Source: Pseudomonadales bacterium
GTDB lineage: Bacteria; Pseudomonadota; Gammaproteobacteria; Pseudomonadales; Pseudohongiellaceae
Reading direction: 5' to 3'
NCBI GenBank assembly: GCA_023257655.1
Contig: JALRBQ010000076.1
Coordinates: 1 to 55,115 of the forward strand
DNA: 55,115 nucleotides
Part shown: positions 52,727-55,115 of the stretch, piece after piece
How positions within the stretch are numbered: position 1 is the first letter of the stretch
Layout of the letters: every line of letters begins with the position of its first letter
Position numbers and translations under genes: made by a program
The notes under the pieces: generated by a model
Database searches by the model: none
Seen by the model: the letters and a program-made list of their open reading frames with translations, nothing else
What the model was told of the DNA's origin: nothing

Positions 52727-53559
52727 TGAATACGATAATGCTCGAAGACACCCTGGGGATCACTTTTTGCAATCGTCAGCCGCTGGCAGTCGAGGCTGGC
52801 AGAGGAGGCGTAGTCTGGGATGAAGCCGGCAGGGAATATCTCGATTTTACGGCGGGCTGGGGCGTGACAAGCCTCGGGCACGCGCATCCACGAATAACCG
52901 AAGCACTCGGTGCGCAGGCGGCCAAGATCATCCAGAATCCCAATTCGGGGTTTACCTACTCGCCGACCCGGGCGCGGCTGCTGGCCCTGCTGCAGCGTGT
53001 GCTGCCCGACAACCTGAGTCATGTCTACTTTGCCAATAGCGGTGCCGAGGCGAATGATGCCGCGCTTAAACTGGCTCGCAAAGTAACCGGAAAGAGTAAA
53101 GTTATCGCCACCTGTGCCTCATTTCACGGTCGCACCTTCAATACGCTGTCAGTCTCTGGGGGCGTCGAAAACACCAGCCGCTACTTGCCGTCGCAACCTG
53201 GTAACTGCTTCGTCGAATTCGGTGACATCGACGCAATGGCGAGGAGTATCGACTCCGAAACGGCTGCAGTGATTCTGGAACCGGTGCAGGGTGAGGGAGG
53301 TGTGCGGATTCCTTCCGACGACTATCTGCCGAGGGTAGCCGAGTTGTGCAAGAGTAAAGGGGCTTTGCTTATCATCGATGAGATTCAAACGGGATTCTGT
53401 CGAACCGGCAAGTTTTTCGGACTGCAACACAGCTCAACTGGAGTGTTACCGGACCTTCTGACAATGGGCAAGGGCATTCCAGGCGGTTGCAGTCCACGTG
53501 GTTATTGGCTTGTAGAGGGTTATCCTCGGGTAATCCCAATAGAGCTGCTAAAGATATAG
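52723..53559 (+). pseudogene. Class III (ArgD-like) aminotransferase, 3'-truncated
   Basis: 278 codons. Residues 1-255 match a PLP-dependent class III aminotransferase of the acetylornithine type: YLDFTAGWGVTSLGHAHP, FANSGAEANDAALKLARK, FHGRTF, EPVQGEGGVRIP, LIIDEIQTGFCRTG, and MGKGIPGG holding the PLP lysine (residue 250). After GG (about 53487) the sequence changes to CSPRGYWLVEG and stops at 53559, so about 140 residues including the small domain are missing. The gene is cut by the AT-richer segment that follows, and the product cannot be active as it stands. It is coupled to the upstream GNAT gene. Confidence 0.85.
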
Positions 53560-53594
53560 AAAGAAAGGCCAAGTCCGATAGGTGGTGTCGATTA

Positions 53595-53616
53595 GGTAGG
53601 AGATACCTCACCTACC
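53595..53616. repeat. Hairpin near the left end of the foreign segment
   Basis: GGTAGG (53595-53600) pairs with CCTACC (53611-53616), with one A-A mismatch and two more pairs inside. It lies 19 bases past the stop of the 160-aa minus-strand ORF and may terminate it, though no T tract follows on that strand. Confidence 0.4.
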
Positions 53617-53634
53617 GAACCCGCCAAAAACTCT

Positions 53635-54117
53635 CTATTTCCCCGTTATAACTTCAGGTGTAAGGCTTCTGCTTAACTGCTTCAGCATTTGCCGCTGTAC
53701 TGGGGTTGTAGCCTTCGCTCCATACCTACTATCGAGAGCATAGATTGCGTCTAAGCTACGGAATAGGTTATCCAAGCCCTTATTCGCTTCTCTAAAGCCT
53801 GTGTATTGGGTAGGAGCTATTTCCCCCAAGCTACTTCCAGGTCTGGGCGGGGATTTTCTCTTACTGCGCCTGACGTGCTGAGGGTAGCGTTTCCAGTTAT
53901 GCGGCAAGCCTCCTTTGTAGTCCTTCACAAACTTTGCTACCGCCTCCTCTCTAGTAGAGATAATAGTAGGCTTTGCTTTGAATTTAGCTATAGCGCGAGC
54001 CGTTGGTATATCCCTAGTTCTCCCCAGTTTGTCCAATTTATCTATTCTCGCCTCTAAATCGAGAACCTGATTAATATCTGTTGCGCTCGAGTATTCTGAC
54101 CCCGCTGCTACATTCAT
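53635..54117 (-). CDS. 160-aa protein of unknown function in the foreign segment
   Basis: Hydrophilic, strongly basic protein with an N-terminal region that could form a coiled coil (about residues 15-33, LDLEARIDKLDKLGRTRDI), a Lys/Arg/Pro-rich centre (RRSKRKSPPRPG) and a helical C-terminus. I do not recognise a family; the basic patch would suit nucleic-acid binding. AGGG upstream of the ATG at 54117 is a weak ribosome-binding site. Same strand and composition as the integrase remnant, so it probably came with it. Confidence 0.5.
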   Translation of the reverse strand: MNVAAGSEYSSATDINQVLDLEARIDKLDKLGRTRDIPTARAIAKFKAKPTIISTREEAVAKFVKDYKGGLPHNWKRYPQHVRRSKRKSPPRPGSSLGEIAPTQYTGFREANKGLDNLFRSLDAIYALDSRYGAKATTPVQRQMLKQLSRSLTPEVITGK

Positions 54118-54154
54118 AACCCTAAATAGAGCCTTTAAATCTGCAAGGGAAATA

Positions 54155-54185
54155 ACCCCGCTATAGCGTTAAACCATAGCGGGGT
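54155..54185. terminator. Hairpin between the foreign-segment ORFs
   Basis: A perfect 10-bp stem ACCCCGCTAT (54155-54164) / ATAGCGGGGT (54176-54185) with an 11-base loop. On the minus strand it is followed by TATTTCCC. It sits after the integrase/53-aa unit and before the 160-aa ORF, separating them into two transcripts. Confidence 0.65.
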
Positions 54186-54219
54186 CTATATGTTGATTAG
54201 TAATTATCTATCAATAGAT

Positions 54220-54381
54220 TTATAGCGACTGATTTTGCTCCTTTAACTTTTTTATTTTCTTCTCATCTTCCAGTATTTTAAGAATGCTTGCTACATTATC
54301 CGCCATAGTAAAAAGCTTAAAGAAAAGTCTTATTTGGAGTATTCCAAAAAATATTACAATAATTAATATAACTATAGGCAT
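54220..54381 (-). CDS. 53-aa single-pass membrane peptide in the foreign segment
   Basis: The ATG at 54381 lies just past the integrase stop codon (54385-54387), and GAGGAG inside the last integrase codons is its ribosome-binding site, so the two are coupled. Residues 2-15 are strongly hydrophobic (PIVILIIVIFFGIL), and residues about 30-50 form a charged helix rich in Lys and Glu. The size and layout resemble small phage or element proteins such as spanin- or Rz-like accessory peptides, but no assignment is possible. Confidence 0.6.
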   Translation of the reverse strand: MPIVILIIVIFFGILQIRLFFKLFTMADNVASILKILEDEKKIKKLKEQNQSL

Positions 54382-54384
54382 AGC

Positions 54385-54904
54385 CTACTCCTCTAAGTAT
54401 CCATCTTTTTCAGGGTCATAAAGTCTAGTATGTCCAATATAGTATCCGTCCTCGTAATGCGGCTCCTGTCCTTCATCTCGCTTAAAGCTATTAACCGCTA
54501 GCATCTCGTATTGCTTCTTCCAATCTACACGCATATAGCGAGCTTCTATCTGACCTATTGAAGTACCAGTGCTTCTAGCAAGCATACCGAGATTTACTTG
54601 TTTGTCTGCATATAGCCTTTGAGTTATAAAGAATGCCCTTAGAGAGCTAGGACTAACTCTTTTAGATTGAGGGTCTCCCTTTCTACCGAGGTCTAAATCC
54701 TTGACCATATCGTGCCATTGTCTTTTAAAGTTTCTTATCGGGTCTCCCTTCTTATGTGCTCCCCATCTTGTCCAGTGCGCGAATACATAGCCAGATTTAG
54801 TAGGCATACCATGCTTCTTAGCATAGAAATTCTTTAGTGCTTCCCAGTAAGGAACGCTATTCGGCAATATAATAGCTTCGTAGGGTTCGTGTCCCTTCTC
54901 ATGG
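54385..54904 (-). pseudogene. Tyrosine recombinase (integrase), 5'-truncated
   Basis: About 170 residues of the catalytic half of a phage-type integrase. The beta-hairpin [17 protein letters not shown] is followed by SPSSLRAFFITQRL (the HxxR box, with Ser in place of the first His) and GTSIGQIEARYMR with the nucleophilic tyrosine. The N-terminal DNA-binding domain and first catalytic arginine box are missing, because homology starts at about 54900, where the ABC-ATPase sequence begins on the other strand. The open frame continues to 55008, but those codons are antisense to the ATPase gene and are not integrase. It cannot be functional. Confidence 0.75.
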
Positions 54905-55115
54905 TTTGCCGCGCCCTGACCGGCACCTGACCGAATATCCCCACCAGCTTTCCGGCGGTATGCGGCAAAGAGTGATGATTGCCCTTGCACTGGCAGGTGA
55001 ACCGGCATTGTTGATCGCGGACGAACCCACCACGGCGCTGGATGTCACCTTGCAGGCTCAGGTTCTCGACTTGTTGAGTCGGCTCCGCAAGGAAACCGGC
55101 ATGGCCTTGTGGCTG
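54903..55115 (+). CDS. Opp/Dpp-type ABC transporter ATPase, internal fragment
   Basis: 71 codons open to the window end. [20 protein letters not shown] (signature motif) and [23 protein letters not shown] (Walker B and D-loop) are diagnostic of the DppD/OppD group of peptide and nickel transporters. The Walker A half is absent: upstream of about 54903 the sequence switches to the integrase-bearing segment. The gene continues beyond the window. Confidence 0.85.

Larger units (their letters stand above)
53488..54900. mobile_element. AT-richer foreign segment with a truncated tyrosine recombinase
   Basis: About 1.4 kb, clearly richer in A/T and with AGA, ATA and CTA codons unlike the neighbours. 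It begins where the aminotransferase homology ends and stops where homology to an Opp/Dpp ABC ATPase begins. It carries three minus-strand ORFs: a 5'-truncated integrase, a 53-aa membrane peptide and a 160-aa unknown protein. No terminal inverted repeat, target duplication or tRNA is visible. The flanks are parts of two different genes, so it is not a simple insertion: a rearranged element remnant or an assembly chimera. Confidence 0.65.

Noticed and set aside
54905..55008. N-terminal extension of the integrase ORF up to 55008
   Set aside because: These codons are the complement of the ABC-ATPase signature and Walker B region, so they are not integrase sequence; the recombinase homology starts at about 54900.

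Overview
The window is bacterial, GC-rich chromosomal DNA that looks gammaproteobacterial. The evidence is the gene set: UbiC, RpoS, an MltB-type transglycosylase, a FeoA/FeoB plus Bfd/Bfr iron set, a Pst/PhoU/PhoR/Ppk/Ppx phosphate block with long PstC and PstA, an ExeA/MshM-type ATPase, OmpA with a calcium-binding linker, and sequences close to the Fur and Pho box consensuses. An aquatic, Pseudohongiella/OM182-like relative is my guess, not a demonstrated placement. I see no tRNA, rRNA or CRISPR array.

Layout. 1-6863: a possible gene tail, a DUF6265 protein, a secreted VCBS/FG-GAP protein, two secreted alpha/beta hydrolases (pectin-acetylesterase-like and PqaA-like), a putative lipoprotein metalloprotease and a PilZ protein. 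6983-14688: MltB-type transglycosylase, heme A synthase (COX15/CtaA), a saccharopine-dehydrogenase-like oxidoreductase, and a divergent pair of outer-membrane proteins (alginate-export porin and DUF5916 protein). 14964-18156: small membrane proteins, a membrane-anchored AraC-type regulator and a tandem pair of DUF6644-like membrane proteins followed by a 56-aa membrane peptide. 18455-26413: PIN-PhoH ATPase, CysE, ExeA/MshM ATPase, a large hybrid histidine kinase split by a one-base frameshift in a G7 tract, and an NTF2-like secreted protein. 26420-31714: iron block. feoA-feoB-glycosyltransferase 39 runs left and bfd runs right from one Fur-controlled divergent promoter region, followed by bfr. 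31951-44599: phosphate island of ppx, ppk, pstS, pstC, pstA, pstB, phoU, a porin and phoR, with four Pho boxes; phoB is not present. 44924-49071: OmpA, UbiC, RpoS and a CaiB/BaiF CoA-transferase. 49245-51562: a YtrA-type GntR regulator with a perfect 16-bp-arm operator, an ABC ATPase, its permease and a 60-aa membrane peptide.

Two features at the right end stand out. First, an alanine/arginine-rich 36-codon leader peptide (51748-51858) is followed by mutually exclusive antiterminator and terminator hairpins, then by a GNAT acetyltransferase and an ArgD-like aminotransferase. The geometry is that of a classical ribosome-mediated attenuator, but I do not recognise the leader. Second, the aminotransferase is cut off just after its PLP-binding lysine by about 1.4 kb of AT-richer DNA (about 53488-54900). 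This carries a 5'-truncated tyrosine recombinase, a 53-aa membrane peptide and an unknown 160-aa ORF, and then runs straight into the middle of an unrelated Opp/Dpp-type ABC ATPase. This is either a rearranged mobile-element remnant or an assembly chimera.

Functionally the centre of the window is coherent: iron uptake, storage and release on one side, and phosphate sensing, import and polyphosphate turnover on the other. Start codons were chosen from ribosome-binding sites, signal peptides and overlaps, and are inferences. Family names come from recognising motifs by eye; no database search was run.
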